Notes: generated by a model not told the origin, from the letters alone. 38,509 nucleotides of DNA from an uncultured Propionibacteriaceae bacterium (GCA_937988865.1 CALKHV010000049.1:1-38509); one strand, 5' to 3'. Counted from the stretch's first letter, positions 7,011 to 14,442 are shown. Made by a program: numbers and translations.

Positions 7011-8156
7011 ATGCCGACCACACTTCGCCGCCATCTCGTGCTGCTGATCGCGGCACTGGCGCTGATGGCCACCCCGGCGTGCGCGCGCGTCCTGCCCTCC
7101 GGTAACCCCGCAGGGGAGCAGGCCGCCCCCGTTCCCTCGGACGTCCGCACCCCTGTCGCAGTCGACGAGACCCCGGACGCCGTCGAGTCGAGCGCGGTTC
7201 CCTCGTCGACGGGCCCGGCGCCCGCGGTCACGCCCAGTGCGACCCCCACGCCCACGGCGACGCCATCGCGTCCGGTGGCCCTCCTGAAGTACGGGTCGAA
7301 GGGCGATGACGTGCGCGCGCTGCAGCACCGACTCCTCCAACTCGACTGGTTCTCGGGATCGATCACGCCGACCTACGGGCCCACCACGCAACTGTCGGTC
7401 AGCGGGTTCCAGGGCAAACGGGGCCTGCCGGTGACCGGTGAGGTCGACCAGGCCACGCTCGACGTGCTCGTGAAGATGACGCGGACGCCGACGCACGACG
7501 AGATGTACAACGTCCTGCACCCGGGACCCACCCTCTTCACGACGGGGGCGACCGGCGCCAGGGTCAAGGACCTGCAGGCACGGCTGAAGCAACTCTCCTG
7601 GTTCTTCGGCGACGTCACCGGGACGTACGGCTCGGCCACGACGCAGGCAGTCAAGGGGTTCCAGGCCAAGCGCGAGATCCCCGTGACGGGCGCCGTCGAC
7701 CAACGGACGCTCGACCGTCTGCGTGGCATGACCCACACGCCCACCACCGACGAGCTCAACAACATCGTCCGCGGGGCGACGAACGACCTCGACCCCAGGT
7801 GCATGACCGGACGCGCGATCTGCATCAGCAAGGTCACCAACAAGCTGAAGTGGGTCGTCGACGGCAAGGTGCTGCTCACGATGTCGGTCAGGTTCGGCTC
7901 CGAGGCCAACCAGACACGCGAGGGACTCTTCGCCGTCGAGTGGAAGGATCGCGACCACGTCTCGAACCTGTACGGCAGCAAGATGCCGTTCTCGATGTTC
8001 TTCTCCGGCGGTCAGGCGGTCCACTACTCGTCCGACTTCGCGGCGCGCGGCTACCTCGGCGCGTCCCACGGGTGCGTCAACGTTCGCGACTGGGACGGGC
8101 TTGAATGGCTCTTCGGCCAGGCGAGGGTGGGCGACAGGGTGGTCGTGCACCGCTGA
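7011..8156 (+). CDS. L,D-transpeptidase with two peptidoglycan-binding domains
   Basis: An exported cell wall enzyme of 381 residues. The N-terminus MPTTLRRHLVLLIAALALMATPACA is a signal sequence with a Cys that could be lipidated, though the box is imperfect. A Pro/Thr/Ser-rich linker follows. Two peptidoglycan-binding repeats come next (LKYGSKGDDVRALQHRLLQL and VKDLQARLKQLSWFFG, each followed by a Y-G and V-T-G-x-VDQ pattern). The C-terminal YkuD catalytic domain ends with SHGCVNVRDWDGLEWLF, giving His353 and the nucleophile Cys355. Such enzymes form 3-3 crosslinks in peptidoglycan. The start at 7011 is chosen because it begins the signal sequence directly. It faces a convergent gene 30 bp away. 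Confidence 0.92.
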   Translation: MPTTLRRHLVLLIAALALMATPACARVLPSGNPAGEQAAPVPSDVRTPVAVDETPDAVESSAVPSSTGPAPAVTPSATPTPTATPSRPVALLKYGSKGDDVRALQHRLLQLDWFSGSITPTYGPTTQLSVSGFQGKRGLPVTGEVDQATLDVLVKMTRTPTHDEMYNVLHPGPTLFTTGATGARVKDLQARLKQLSWFFGDVTGTYGSATTQAVKGFQAKREIPVTGAVDQRTLDRLRGMTHTPTTDELNNIVRGATNDLDPRCMTGRAICISKVTNKLKWVVDGKVLLTMSVRFGSEANQTREGLFAVEWKDRDHVSNLYGSKMPFSMFFSGGQAVHYSSDFAARGYLGASHGCVNVRDWDGLEWLFGQARVGDRVVVHR

Positions 8157-8186
8157 GTGGGCGAGCGCCAGGGGTGGTCGTCGAGG

Positions 8187-8921
8187 TCAGCCCTGGACGC
8201 TGAGCGCCGTCACCTGCCGAGAGGTTTCGTCAGCGAGGATCACGGTGGTGTCGCCGCGCTCCTTCGGGAAGATCACCGTGCCCTCGACCGAGTTCCCCGC
8301 CCCGACCGTTCCGGGGCTGAGGTAGCCGGGCCCGGCACTGGTGAGCGGAATGAACTCCTCGGTGGTGGTGTTGTCGAGCGCGAAGAAGTTGTAGCTGAAA
8401 GTGCCGGACGAGACCTCGATGAGGACGTCGAGTTCGAGTCCTCGGGTGGTCCAGCGGTAGTCCACGATCTCGAAGATGCCATCTGCGTCATCGCGCGTGG
8501 AGTGGAACTCGACGCCGTTCCCCGAGGCCACGGACGTGGGGATGGCTGAGGGCGTCACGGGTCGGGTGGTGACCCCGGAATCGGCGGAGGCGATGAATCT
8601 GTCCACGTTCGACCCCATCCAGAACAGGCCGATCAGAAGGACGAGGACGACACCGGCGATGATCCACGGAGCACGCGTGCGTGGCGTGACGAACTGGTCG
8701 ATCGAGACGGACGCCGGTGGCTGCGCCCCGATGGGTGCGTAGGGGTCTCGCTCACTGACGGGCTGGGTGGTGGGGGGACCCCAAGCCGGCGGGGGCGGCG
8801 CGCCCTGAGGAGGGTACGCCGAGTACTGGCCGGGGTACTGCCCGGGCTGAGGCGGGTTCGGCCAACCCTGCGGTGGTGGGACGACCGGGGGCTGCCAGGA
8901 ACCTTGGGGCGGTTGGGTCAT
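8187..8921 (-). CDS. Pro-rich single-span membrane protein with extracytoplasmic domain
   Basis: 244 residues with three parts: a Pro/Gln/Gly-rich N-terminal region (about residues 1-60, with PPQG and YPGQY patterns), one membrane span (APWIIAGVVLVLLIGLFWMG, roughly residues 85-105) and a C-terminal domain of about 130 residues, probably outside the cell. That domain has a beta-rich look (EIVDYRWTTRGLELDVLIEVSSGTFSYNF, AGNSVEGTVIFP) similar to small DUF4352-like immunoglobulin-like domains, but the assignment is uncertain. Start at 8921 (MTQPPQG) rather than nine codons upstream, since Pro/Gln-rich tails of such proteins begin this way. It is convergent with the L,D-transpeptidase gene and divergent from DUF4192. 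Function unknown. Confidence 0.75.
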   Translation of the reverse strand: MTQPPQGSWQPPVVPPPQGWPNPPQPGQYPGQYSAYPPQGAPPPPAWGPPTTQPVSERDPYAPIGAQPPASVSIDQFVTPRTRAPWIIAGVVLVLLIGLFWMGSNVDRFIASADSGVTTRPVTPSAIPTSVASGNGVEFHSTRDDADGIFEIVDYRWTTRGLELDVLIEVSSGTFSYNFFALDNTTTEEFIPLTSAGPGYLSPGTVGAGNSVEGTVIFPKERGDTTVILADETSRQVTALSVQG

Positions 8922-9006
8922 GGTGGTGTCCAGAGTACCGGTGTGCACAGATGAGCCAAGGGGGCGAATTCTCCACAGGGCTGACGACCCGTGACAATCC
9001 GTCCGG

Positions 9007-9023
9007 TGTTGTCGACCACAACA
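9007..9023. promoter_or_regulatory. Inverted repeat TGTTGT-N5-ACAACA, candidate operator
   Basis: Perfect 6-bp arms separated by CGACC end six bases before the chosen DUF4192 start codon, in the divergent gap with the membrane protein gene. Its position would let a bound protein block transcription or initiation. No cognate regulator is nearby. Confidence 0.4.
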
Positions 9024-9028
9024 AGGGC

Positions 9029-9979
9029 ATGGAAGAAACCACCACCACCATCAAGGCGTCCACGCCCGACGACTTCTTCACCCTCGTCCCCTACCTCCTC
9101 GGTTTCCACCCGGGTGAGTCGCTGGTCGCCGTCCAGATCGATGGACGCCGGGTCGGCGCCGTCGCACGAGCTGACATCGCGGGCACGGCCGAGCAGGTCG
9201 CCGCCGCCATCGCCCCACTCTTCGACCAGTTCCCGGACAGTGACTTCATTCTCATGGCCTTCAGCCGCGACCGTCGGCGTGGTGACGCCGTCCTGGCCGC
9301 CACGGAGAACTTCCTGGGCCTGAACCGCGTCATTGACAGCCTCGTGACTGACGGCGTCCGGGGGTGGTCGCGCTTCAACCCTGACCCCACGGGCTGGGTG
9401 CTCCCTCCCCCCGACGCCGAGCTGTGCGCGGAGGCGGTGTTCGCGGGCATGGCTCCGTTGTCGGACCGTCTCGCGATCGTCCGGCTGTGCCAGGGCCCGG
9501 AGGACGGCGACGTCCCGGCATGCTGGGAGGCGCTCGACGATGCGATGGTCGAGCTCCAGGACTCGATCGAGCCGCGCGCCGGGATGCTTGATCGCCTGTT
9601 GGCCGTCGGACTGGCGAACCCCGATGCCCTCACCCGGGTCGAGTGCGCACAACTGGCGATCCTGGCCTCGGTGATCGAGTGCCGCGACCGGGCCTGGTGG
9701 GCCATGACCCGCCCGGAGGCCAGGGCCCATCGCGACCTGTGGCTGAAGGTGGTGCATGCAACCCCCGAGGAGTGGGCGGTGCCCGTCCTGTGCCTCACGG
9801 GGGTGGCGAGCTGGCTGGGCGGCGAAGGTGCGCTGCTCGTTTCGTGCGTGGAGCGGGCGCTGCAGCTCGACCCGGACTACTCGATGCTCCACATCCTCGA
9901 GGACCTCAACCGGTTCGCCGTCCCGCCGGCGCTGTGGGACTCGATGAATCTCGCCGATCTGGGCGACTCGAAACGATAG
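9029..9979 (+). CDS. DUF4192 family protein
   Basis: 316 residues, a family largely confined to actinobacteria. The diagnostic opening is DDFFTLVPYLLGFHPGESLVAVQIDGRRVG, with the LGFHPxxSLV motif. Later come the ILMAFSRDRRRGDAVL strand-helix, the middle segment GVRGWSRFNPDPTGWVLPPPDAELCAEAVFAGM and the C-terminal helical repeats (VECAQLAILASVIECRDRAWWAM, LCLTGVASWLGGEGAL, ERALQLDPDYSMLHILEDL). The start is the ATG at 9029, 17 codons before the first conserved motif; an in-frame ATG 52 codons upstream would run through the divergent gene. No enzymatic motif is seen and no function is known. Its TAG stop codon forms part of the -10 element of the next gene. Confidence 0.85.
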   Translation: MEETTTTIKASTPDDFFTLVPYLLGFHPGESLVAVQIDGRRVGAVARADIAGTAEQVAAAIAPLFDQFPDSDFILMAFSRDRRRGDAVLAATENFLGLNRVIDSLVTDGVRGWSRFNPDPTGWVLPPPDAELCAEAVFAGMAPLSDRLAIVRLCQGPEDGDVPACWEALDDAMVELQDSIEPRAGMLDRLLAVGLANPDALTRVECAQLAILASVIECRDRAWWAMTRPEARAHRDLWLKVVHATPEEWAVPVLCLTGVASWLGGEGALLVSCVERALQLDPDYSMLHILEDLNRFAVPPALWDSMNLADLGDSKR

Positions 9980-9982
9980 CGT
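9977..9982 (+). promoter_or_regulatory. -10 element TAGCGT of the PfkB kinase gene
   Basis: TAGCGT, whose first three bases are the stop codon of the DUF4192 gene, is followed by 7 nt and the ATG at 9990. No ribosome site lies between. This suggests a separate leaderless transcript starting inside the intergenic junction. Confidence 0.55.
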
Positions 9983-9989
9983 TGCGCGC

Positions 9990-10949
9990 ATGCGATTCGT
10001 GGTCTGTGGAGAAGCCCTGATCGACCTGATCCCCGAGGTCACACCCCCGTTGGAGGACCCCGCGTTCGCCCATCTCGAGACCCGCTGGCGAGCACTGTCG
10101 GCCGGGGGTCCGATGAACACGGCCATCGCACTCAGGAGACTCGGCGAGGATGTGCAGTTCATGGGACGCCTCGGCTCCGACGGTTACGGTGAGCAGATCG
10201 GTGGCCACCTGCGCGGCAACGGGGTCGGGCTCGATCTGGCCAGGGTGACGTCCGAGGCGACATCCCTGGCGCTTGTCAGCCTCGATGAGCACGGTCACGC
10301 GAGCTACACCTTCCACTTCGCTGACACGGCGAACTTCTCGTGGACGCGCGAGCAGTTCCCGGTGCTGACCGCCGACGACTGGCTGCACTTCGGCTCCCTG
10401 GTCACCGTGGTCGCCCCGGGGGCGTCCGCCTTGCTGGGCCTCGTGCGTGACACCGAGGCCGCTGTCTCGTTCGACATCAACGTGCGTCCAACGGTGTTGA
10501 CCGACCCGGTCGAGTACTGGGAGCGGGTCGAGCCTTTCCTCATGGCGGTTGGTCGCCAGGCAGGGATCGTGAAGGCGAGCGACGAAGACATCGCGTTCCT
10601 GGTCGGGGGGCTCGACGATCCTGAATTCGATCCTGTCGCTGTCGCGGCCGCCTGGACGACGGCGTACGGGCTATCCCTCTTCGTGGTCACGCTGGGAGCT
10701 GAAGGCGTGGCGGCAGTCAAGCCCGACGGTCGCGTCGTGCGCTTCGCCGGCTATCCGGTCGAGGTCGTCGACACCGTGGGGGCGGGCGACACCTTCATGG
10801 CGGGCTTCCTGTCGGCGTGGGTGGCCAATCCTGCCGATCTTGAGGGCGCACTGCAGACCGGAGCGGCCGCGGCAGCGATCGTCTGCGGGCGCCGTGGAGC
10901 CAACCCCCCGACCACGGCCGAGGTCGAGGCGCGCATCGCGACAGGGTGA
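9990..10949 (+). CDS. PfkB family carbohydrate kinase, fructokinase-like
   Basis: 319 residues of the ribokinase/PfkB fold, which phosphorylate sugars with ATP in the cytoplasm. The N-terminal MRFVVCGEALIDLIP, the substrate-binding SAGGPMNTAIALRRLGEDVQFMGRLGSDGYGEQI, the central VSFDINVRPTVLTDPVEYWERVE and the catalytic DTVGAGDTFMAGFLSAW (Asp of GAGD as base, Gly run as anion hole) are all intact. The overall pattern is closest to fructokinases. Fructokinase activity would fit the amylosucrase in this window, which releases fructose from sucrose, though the two genes are 12 kb apart. It ends facing the VIT1-type gene, 23 bp away. Confidence 0.9.
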   Translation: MRFVVCGEALIDLIPEVTPPLEDPAFAHLETRWRALSAGGPMNTAIALRRLGEDVQFMGRLGSDGYGEQIGGHLRGNGVGLDLARVTSEATSLALVSLDEHGHASYTFHFADTANFSWTREQFPVLTADDWLHFGSLVTVVAPGASALLGLVRDTEAAVSFDINVRPTVLTDPVEYWERVEPFLMAVGRQAGIVKASDEDIAFLVGGLDDPEFDPVAVAAAWTTAYGLSLFVVTLGAEGVAAVKPDGRVVRFAGYPVEVVDTVGAGDTFMAGFLSAWVANPADLEGALQTGAAAAAIVCGRRGANPPTTAEVEARIATG

Positions 10950-10972
10950 CGTGACCCCGGGGGTGGGCGACC

Positions 10973-11686
10973 CTACAGGGCGCCGCCGACCGTGCGTCCG
11001 ACCAGGTAGGTGAGCAGCATCGCCAAGGTGCCCACGATGACGTTGCGCACCATCGGGCGACCCTTGCCGGCCCCACCCATGTGGGCCGACACCCAGCCCG
11101 TCAGCATGAGTGCGAGCAGCACCCCGATCAGGGTCGACAGCACGCGGTAGTCGTGAGGGCTCAGAACCATGAGAAGCAGGGGAATCGTGGCCCCCAGCGT
11201 GAAGGCGATCATGGACGCGATGGCGGCGTGCCAGGGACTGGTGCGCTCCAGCGAGGAGATGCCCAATTCGGCCTCTGCGTGGGCGGCCAGTGCATCATGG
11301 GCGGTCAGTTCAGTGGCCACTCGGTGCGCGAGTTCGTCCGAGATGCCCTTGCTCCGATAGATGTCGGCGAGCTCTTCGAGCTCGCCGTCGGGGTTGTTCG
11401 TGAGCTCCCACTGTTCCTGCGCGAGCTCGGCGATCTCCGTGTCCTTCTGGGAGCTGACTGACACGAACTCGCCACCTGCCATCGACAGTGCGCCTGCGAC
11501 GAGGCCCGCGAGGCCGGCGATGAGGAGCGCGCTGCGTGAGGCGGACGCGCCGGCCACGCCCATCACGAGTCCTGCCGTCGAGACGATGCCGTCATTGGCG
11601 CCGAGGACGCCGGCCCGCAGCCAGTTCAGCTTGCTGTTCAGGCTCGGAGTTCCGGGACCGTCGGTGTTCACCACGAGAATCGCCAT
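10973..11686 (-). CDS. VIT1/CCC1 family metal transporter
   Basis: 237 residues of the vacuolar iron transporter family that moves Fe2+ or Mn2+ across membranes. The N-terminal LNWLRAGVLGANDGIVSTAGLVMGVAGA is the family hallmark, followed by the second helix with LAGALSMAGGEFVSVSSQKDTE. The Glu-rich cytoplasmic metal-binding stretch (ELAQEQWEL, ELEELADIYRSKG, AHAEAELGI) follows, then three C-terminal membrane helices. The ATG at 11686 gives the family N-terminus, but it has no Shine-Dalgarno site. A longer frame to 11824 is open but would overlap the leuS promoter and adds nothing family-like. It is divergent from leuS. Direction of transport and the metal are not evident. Confidence 0.87.
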   Translation of the reverse strand: MAILVVNTDGPGTPSLNSKLNWLRAGVLGANDGIVSTAGLVMGVAGASASRSALLIAGLAGLVAGALSMAGGEFVSVSSQKDTEIAELAQEQWELTNNPDGELEELADIYRSKGISDELAHRVATELTAHDALAAHAEAELGISSLERTSPWHAAIASMIAFTLGATIPLLLMVLSPHDYRVLSTLIGVLLALMLTGWVSAHMGGAGKGRPMVRNVIVGTLAMLLTYLVGRTVGGAL

Positions 11687-11805
11687 GGAACAACAGTGCC
11701 GCCGCGAGTTGGTGGCCGCAAGCAAGGGGAGGCTCACCTCATTGCTCTGACAAGGGGTCTCGTCCACGGGAGGCGACCACGAGAGGCGTGGCGGTCGGCG
11801 TCCGC

Positions 11806-11811
11806 TATGCT
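11806..11811 (+). promoter_or_regulatory. -10 element TATGCT of the leuS leader transcript
   Basis: TATGCT is followed by 7 nt (CGTGGGC) and the ATG of the leucine-rich leader peptide, so the transcript probably begins at that ATG. It lies 120 bp before the divergent VIT1-type gene start and about 150 bp before leuS. Confidence 0.65.
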
Positions 11812-11818
11812 CGTGGGC

Positions 11819-11848
11819 ATGCACATGCGAGGCCTGCTCCTTCGCTAG
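11819..11848 (+). CDS. Leucine-rich leader peptide of leuS (9 aa)
   Basis: The short frame reads MHMRGLLLR and stops with TAG at 11846-11848. Three consecutive leucine codons of different kinds (CTG, CTC, CTT at 11834-11842) sit just before the end. It begins 7 nt after a TATGCT hexamer, hence probably leaderless. Downstream lie a 7-bp hairpin and a strong intrinsic terminator, then leuS. This is the layout of ribosome-mediated transcription attenuation: translation speed through Leu codons reports leucyl-tRNA level. Leu leader peptides are known for leucine biosynthesis operons in actinobacteria; here the controlled gene is leucyl-tRNA synthetase. Not expected in automatic gene calls because of its size. 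Confidence 0.7.
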   Translation: MHMRGLLLR

Positions 11849-11872
11849 CCGCGGCTCTGGAGAGACGCGGCT
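11847..11872 (+). promoter_or_regulatory. leuS leader hairpin A
   Basis: AGCCGCG (11847-11853) and CGCGGCT (11866-11872) form a perfect 7-bp stem. Its 5' arm overlaps the stop codon of the leader peptide, so a ribosome at the Leu codons or at the stop would mask it. It immediately precedes the attenuator stem and could act as pause or protector hairpin. Confidence 0.55.
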
Positions 11873-11873
11873 G

Positions 11874-11906
11874 TCCCTGATGCCCTCTTGGGCCTCGGGG
11901 ATTTTT
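11874..11906 (+). terminator. Attenuator terminator in the leuS leader
   Basis: Arms 11874-11885 and 11890-11901 pair over 12 positions with one mismatch and one G-T pair around a TCTT loop, followed directly by five T. This is the strongest intrinsic terminator in the window, yet it lies upstream of and in the same direction as leuS, 53 nt before its start, and not after a gene. Part of its 3' arm (GGCCTCG, 11891-11897) is perfectly complementary to CGAGGCC (11828-11834) in the leader peptide frame, giving a possible alternative fold. Confidence 0.7.
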
Positions 11907-11933
11907 CATGTGAGGAGCAACATGTGAGGAGCA
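11907..11933 (+). repeat. Direct repeat CATGTGAGGAGCA with start-stop codons
   Basis: The 13-mer CATGTGAGGAGCA occurs at 11907-11919 and 11921-11933, with one base between the copies. Each copy contains ATGTGA, a start codon immediately followed by a stop codon, and an AGGAG. The first AGGAG stands 4 nt before the second ATGTGA; the second AGGAG stands 4 nt before a GTG that opens an 8-codon frame leading into leuS. The repeat begins right after the T-run of the attenuator, so only read-through transcripts carry it complete. Confidence 0.55.
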
Positions 11934-11935
11934 CT

Positions 11936-11962
11936 GTGGCACGGGAACGGGAGATGACGTGA
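11936..11962 (+). CDS. Possible second mini-ORF coupled to leuS (8 aa)
   Basis: GTG at 11936 follows an AGGAG by 4 nt and opens the frame MAREREMT, ending in TGA at 11960-11962. That stop overlaps the leuS GTG (11959-11961) in a GTGA arrangement, so translation of the mini-ORF could feed ribosomes into leuS. The codons are Arg/Glu-rich, not Leu-rich. The frame is very short, so chance occurrence remains possible. Confidence 0.3.
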   Translation: MAREREMT

Positions 11963-14442
11963 GTGAGCAGAAGACCGAACGTCGGGGATACGACGCCGCG
12001 GCAGCGCAGCAGCGCTGGCAGCAGTACTGGGAGGACGACCGCACCTTTGCACCGGCAGACGACGGTTCAGCCGAGCGTCGCTACGTGCTGGACATGTTCC
12101 CGTACCCCTCGGGTGACCTCCACATGGGGCACGCGGAAGCCTTCGTCATGGGTGACGTCGTCGCCCGCTTCTGGCGTCTCCAGGGATTCGACGTCCTGCA
12201 CCCGATCGGGTGGGACTCGTTCGGTCTGCCCGCCGAGAACGCAGCCATCGCCCGCGACGCGCACCCCTCGGAGTGGACGTACGCCAACATCGAGACGCAG
12301 GCACGGTCCTTCAAGCGATACGGCTTGAGCCTGGACTGGTCGCGCCGGCTGCACACGTCCGACGAGGACTACTACCGCTGGACCCAGTGGCTGTTCACCC
12401 GCTTCTTCGAGCGCGGGCTTGCCTACCGCAAGGACTCCTACGTCAACTGGTGCCCCAACGACCAGACCGTTCTGGCGAACGAGCAGGTCGTCCAGGGCCA
12501 GTGCGAGCGTTGCCACGCCATGGTGACCAAGCGCCAGCTCAACCAGTGGTACTTCAAGATCACCGACTACGCCCAGCAACTCCTCGACGACATGTCCCAG
12601 CTGGAAGGCGGCTGGCCCGATCGGGTGCTGGCGATGCAGCGCAACTGGATCGGACGCTCGGAGGGCGCGTACGTCGACTTCGTGATCGATGGCCGCGACG
12701 AGCCCGTCACCGTCTTCACGACGCGTCCGGACACCCTGTTCGGGGCGACCTTCATGGTGGTCGCCCCCGACGCGGCGCTGGCGTCCGAGATCGTGACCGA
12801 TGACGCAAGGCCCGCGTTCGAGGAGTACCTCGAGAAGACCAAGCAGGAAACCGAGATCGAGCGGCAGTCGACGGAGCGCGAGAAGACCGGGGTGTTCCTC
12901 GGCGTCCACGCGACCAACCCCGTGAACGGTGAGAAGATCCCGGTCTGGGCGGCCGACTACGTGCTGGCCGAGTACGGCACCGGCGCGATCATGGCGGTTC
13001 CCGCACACGACCAGCGAGACCTCGACTTCGCGCGGAAGTTCGGGCTGCCGGTGGTCGTCGTGATCGAGACCGGCCAGGATGACCCCAACTCGAGCGGAGT
13101 GGCCACCGCTGGCGACGGACGCTACGTCAACTCGGGCGTCCTGGACGGGATCGACGGCAAGGCAGCGGGCGTGGCCCGGATCACCGAGCAACTGGAGGCG
13201 GACGGACGCGGCAAGGCGACGGTCACGTTCCGGCTGCGCGACTGGTTGCTGAGCCGGCAGCGCTTCTGGGGTTGCCCGATCCCGATCATCCACTGTCCTT
13301 CGTGCGGGGACGTCGCCGTCCCTGACGACCAGTTGCCTGTGACGCTGCCCGACCTGCGCGGGGCCGCGCTGGCACCGAGGGGAACCTCGCCGCTGGCAAG
13401 TCCGGACGCAGCAGAGTGGCGCCACGTCGCCTGCCCCACGTGCGGTGGGGACGCTGAACGTGACACCGACACGATGGACACGTTCGTCGACTCGTCCTGG
13501 TACTTCTTCCGCTACTGCTCGCCCGGCTACGACCAGGGCCCGTTCGACCCGGCTGAGGTCAAGAAGTGGATGCCGGTCGCCCAGTACGTCGGGGGGGTCG
13601 AGCACGCCATCCTCCACCTGCTCTACATGCGGTTCTTCTCCAAGGTGTTGCGCGACCTGGGCCTGGTCGATTTCGACGAGCCCATGCAGCGCCTGATGAA
13701 CCAGGGCCAGGTCATCAACGAGGGCCGGGCCATGAGCAAGTCGCTGGGCAACGGTGTCGACCTCGGCGAGCAGATCGATCTCTTCGGGGTGGACGCGATC
13801 CGGATGACGGTGGTCTTCGCCGGCCCTCCGGAGGATGACATCGACTGGGCCGACATGTCGCCGGCCTCGTCGTTGAAGTTCCTCCAGCGCGCTTGGCGGT
13901 TGGCCGACGACGTCGCGTCCCCGGTCGGGAGCGATCCGACGTCCGGGGACGTCGCCCTGCGGCGCGTGACCCACAAGACGATTGCGGAACTCACCGAGCT
14001 GCTGAATTCGGGACGCTTCAATGTCGCCGTCGCGCGCGTCATGGAGTTGGTCAACGCCACCCGCAAGACCATCGACACGGGGGTGGGTGCCGGGGATCCG
14101 GCCGTCCGCGAGGCGGTCGAGTTCATCGCCCAGTCCCTGTCACTGGTCGCTCCGTACCTGGCCGAGGAGATGTGGGAGACGTTGGGCCACGCCCCTTCGG
14201 TCGCCAACTCTGTATGGCCTGTGGCCGACCCGGCACTGCTGGTGAGCGAGTCGGTGACGATGGTCGTCCAGATCGCGGGCAAGATCCGCGCGAAGCTCGA
14301 GGTGGCTCCCGACATCACGGAGGACGCGGCGCTCGAGCTGGCCATGGCCGACGCCGGAGTGCAGCGGACGCTGGCCGGACGTCCCGTGGCCAAGGTGATC
14401 GCGCGGCTGCCGAGGATGATGTCGTTGGTGCCGCAGGGCTGA
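11959..14442 (+). CDS. leuS: Leucyl-tRNA synthetase
   Basis: 827 residues, the normal length for a bacterial LeuRS, charging tRNA-Leu in the cytoplasm. Class I signatures are intact: the HIGH motif appears as HMGH at residues 55-58 within DMFPYPSGDLHMGHAEAF, and the KMSKS motif as MSKS at 592-595 within GRAMSKSLGN. In between lies the CP1 editing domain (VFTTRPDTLFGATFMVVAPDA with the Thr-rich proofreading site, then GTGAIMAVPAHDQRD) and zinc-type cysteines (CPSCGDV, CPTCGGD). The C-terminal anticodon-binding and LeuRS-specific domains follow. Start is GTG at 11959, with GGGAG just upstream. It is preceded by a leucine leader peptide, an attenuator and a duplicated start-stop element, so it is likely regulated by leucyl-tRNA supply. 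Confidence 0.97.
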   Translation: MSEQKTERRGYDAAAAQQRWQQYWEDDRTFAPADDGSAERRYVLDMFPYPSGDLHMGHAEAFVMGDVVARFWRLQGFDVLHPIGWDSFGLPAENAAIARDAHPSEWTYANIETQARSFKRYGLSLDWSRRLHTSDEDYYRWTQWLFTRFFERGLAYRKDSYVNWCPNDQTVLANEQVVQGQCERCHAMVTKRQLNQWYFKITDYAQQLLDDMSQLEGGWPDRVLAMQRNWIGRSEGAYVDFVIDGRDEPVTVFTTRPDTLFGATFMVVAPDAALASEIVTDDARPAFEEYLEKTKQETEIERQSTEREKTGVFLGVHATNPVNGEKIPVWAADYVLAEYGTGAIMAVPAHDQRDLDFARKFGLPVVVVIETGQDDPNSSGVATAGDGRYVNSGVLDGIDGKAAGVARITEQLEADGRGKATVTFRLRDWLLSRQRFWGCPIPIIHCPSCGDVAVPDDQLPVTLPDLRGAALAPRGTSPLASPDAAEWRHVACPTCGGDAERDTDTMDTFVDSSWYFFRYCSPGYDQGPFDPAEVKKWMPVAQYVGGVEHAILHLLYMRFFSKVLRDLGLVDFDEPMQRLMNQGQVINEGRAMSKSLGNGVDLGEQIDLFGVDAIRMTVVFAGPPEDDIDWADMSPASSLKFLQRAWRLADDVASPVGSDPTSGDVALRRVTHKTIAELTELLNSGRFNVAVARVMELVNATRKTIDTGVGAGDPAVREAVEFIAQSLSLVAPYLAEEMWETLGHAPSVANSVWPVADPALLVSESVTMVVQIAGKIRAKLEVAPDITEDAALELAMADAGVQRTLAGRPVAKVIARLPRMMSLVPQG

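Noticed and set aside
8873..9028. Upstream start for DUF4192 at 8873
   Set aside because: It would overlap the divergent gene and precede the conserved N-terminus by more than 50 atypical residues.
10949..10973. Terminator between the PfkB kinase and VIT1-type genes
   Set aside because: AGGGT/ACCCT arms exist but are short, with a long G-rich loop and no T-run; not convincing.
11687..11958. T-box riboswitch as explanation for the leuS leader
   Set aside because: I see no T-box consensus (the conserved TGG-type bulge sequence) or stem I specifier loop; the leader is too short and instead contains a Leu-codon peptide.
12067..13974. Long minus-strand open frame (635 codons) opposite leuS
   Set aside because: Shadow of a real gene in high-GC DNA: low-complexity Arg/His/Val/Gly composition, no motif, and leuS on the other strand is unmistakable.
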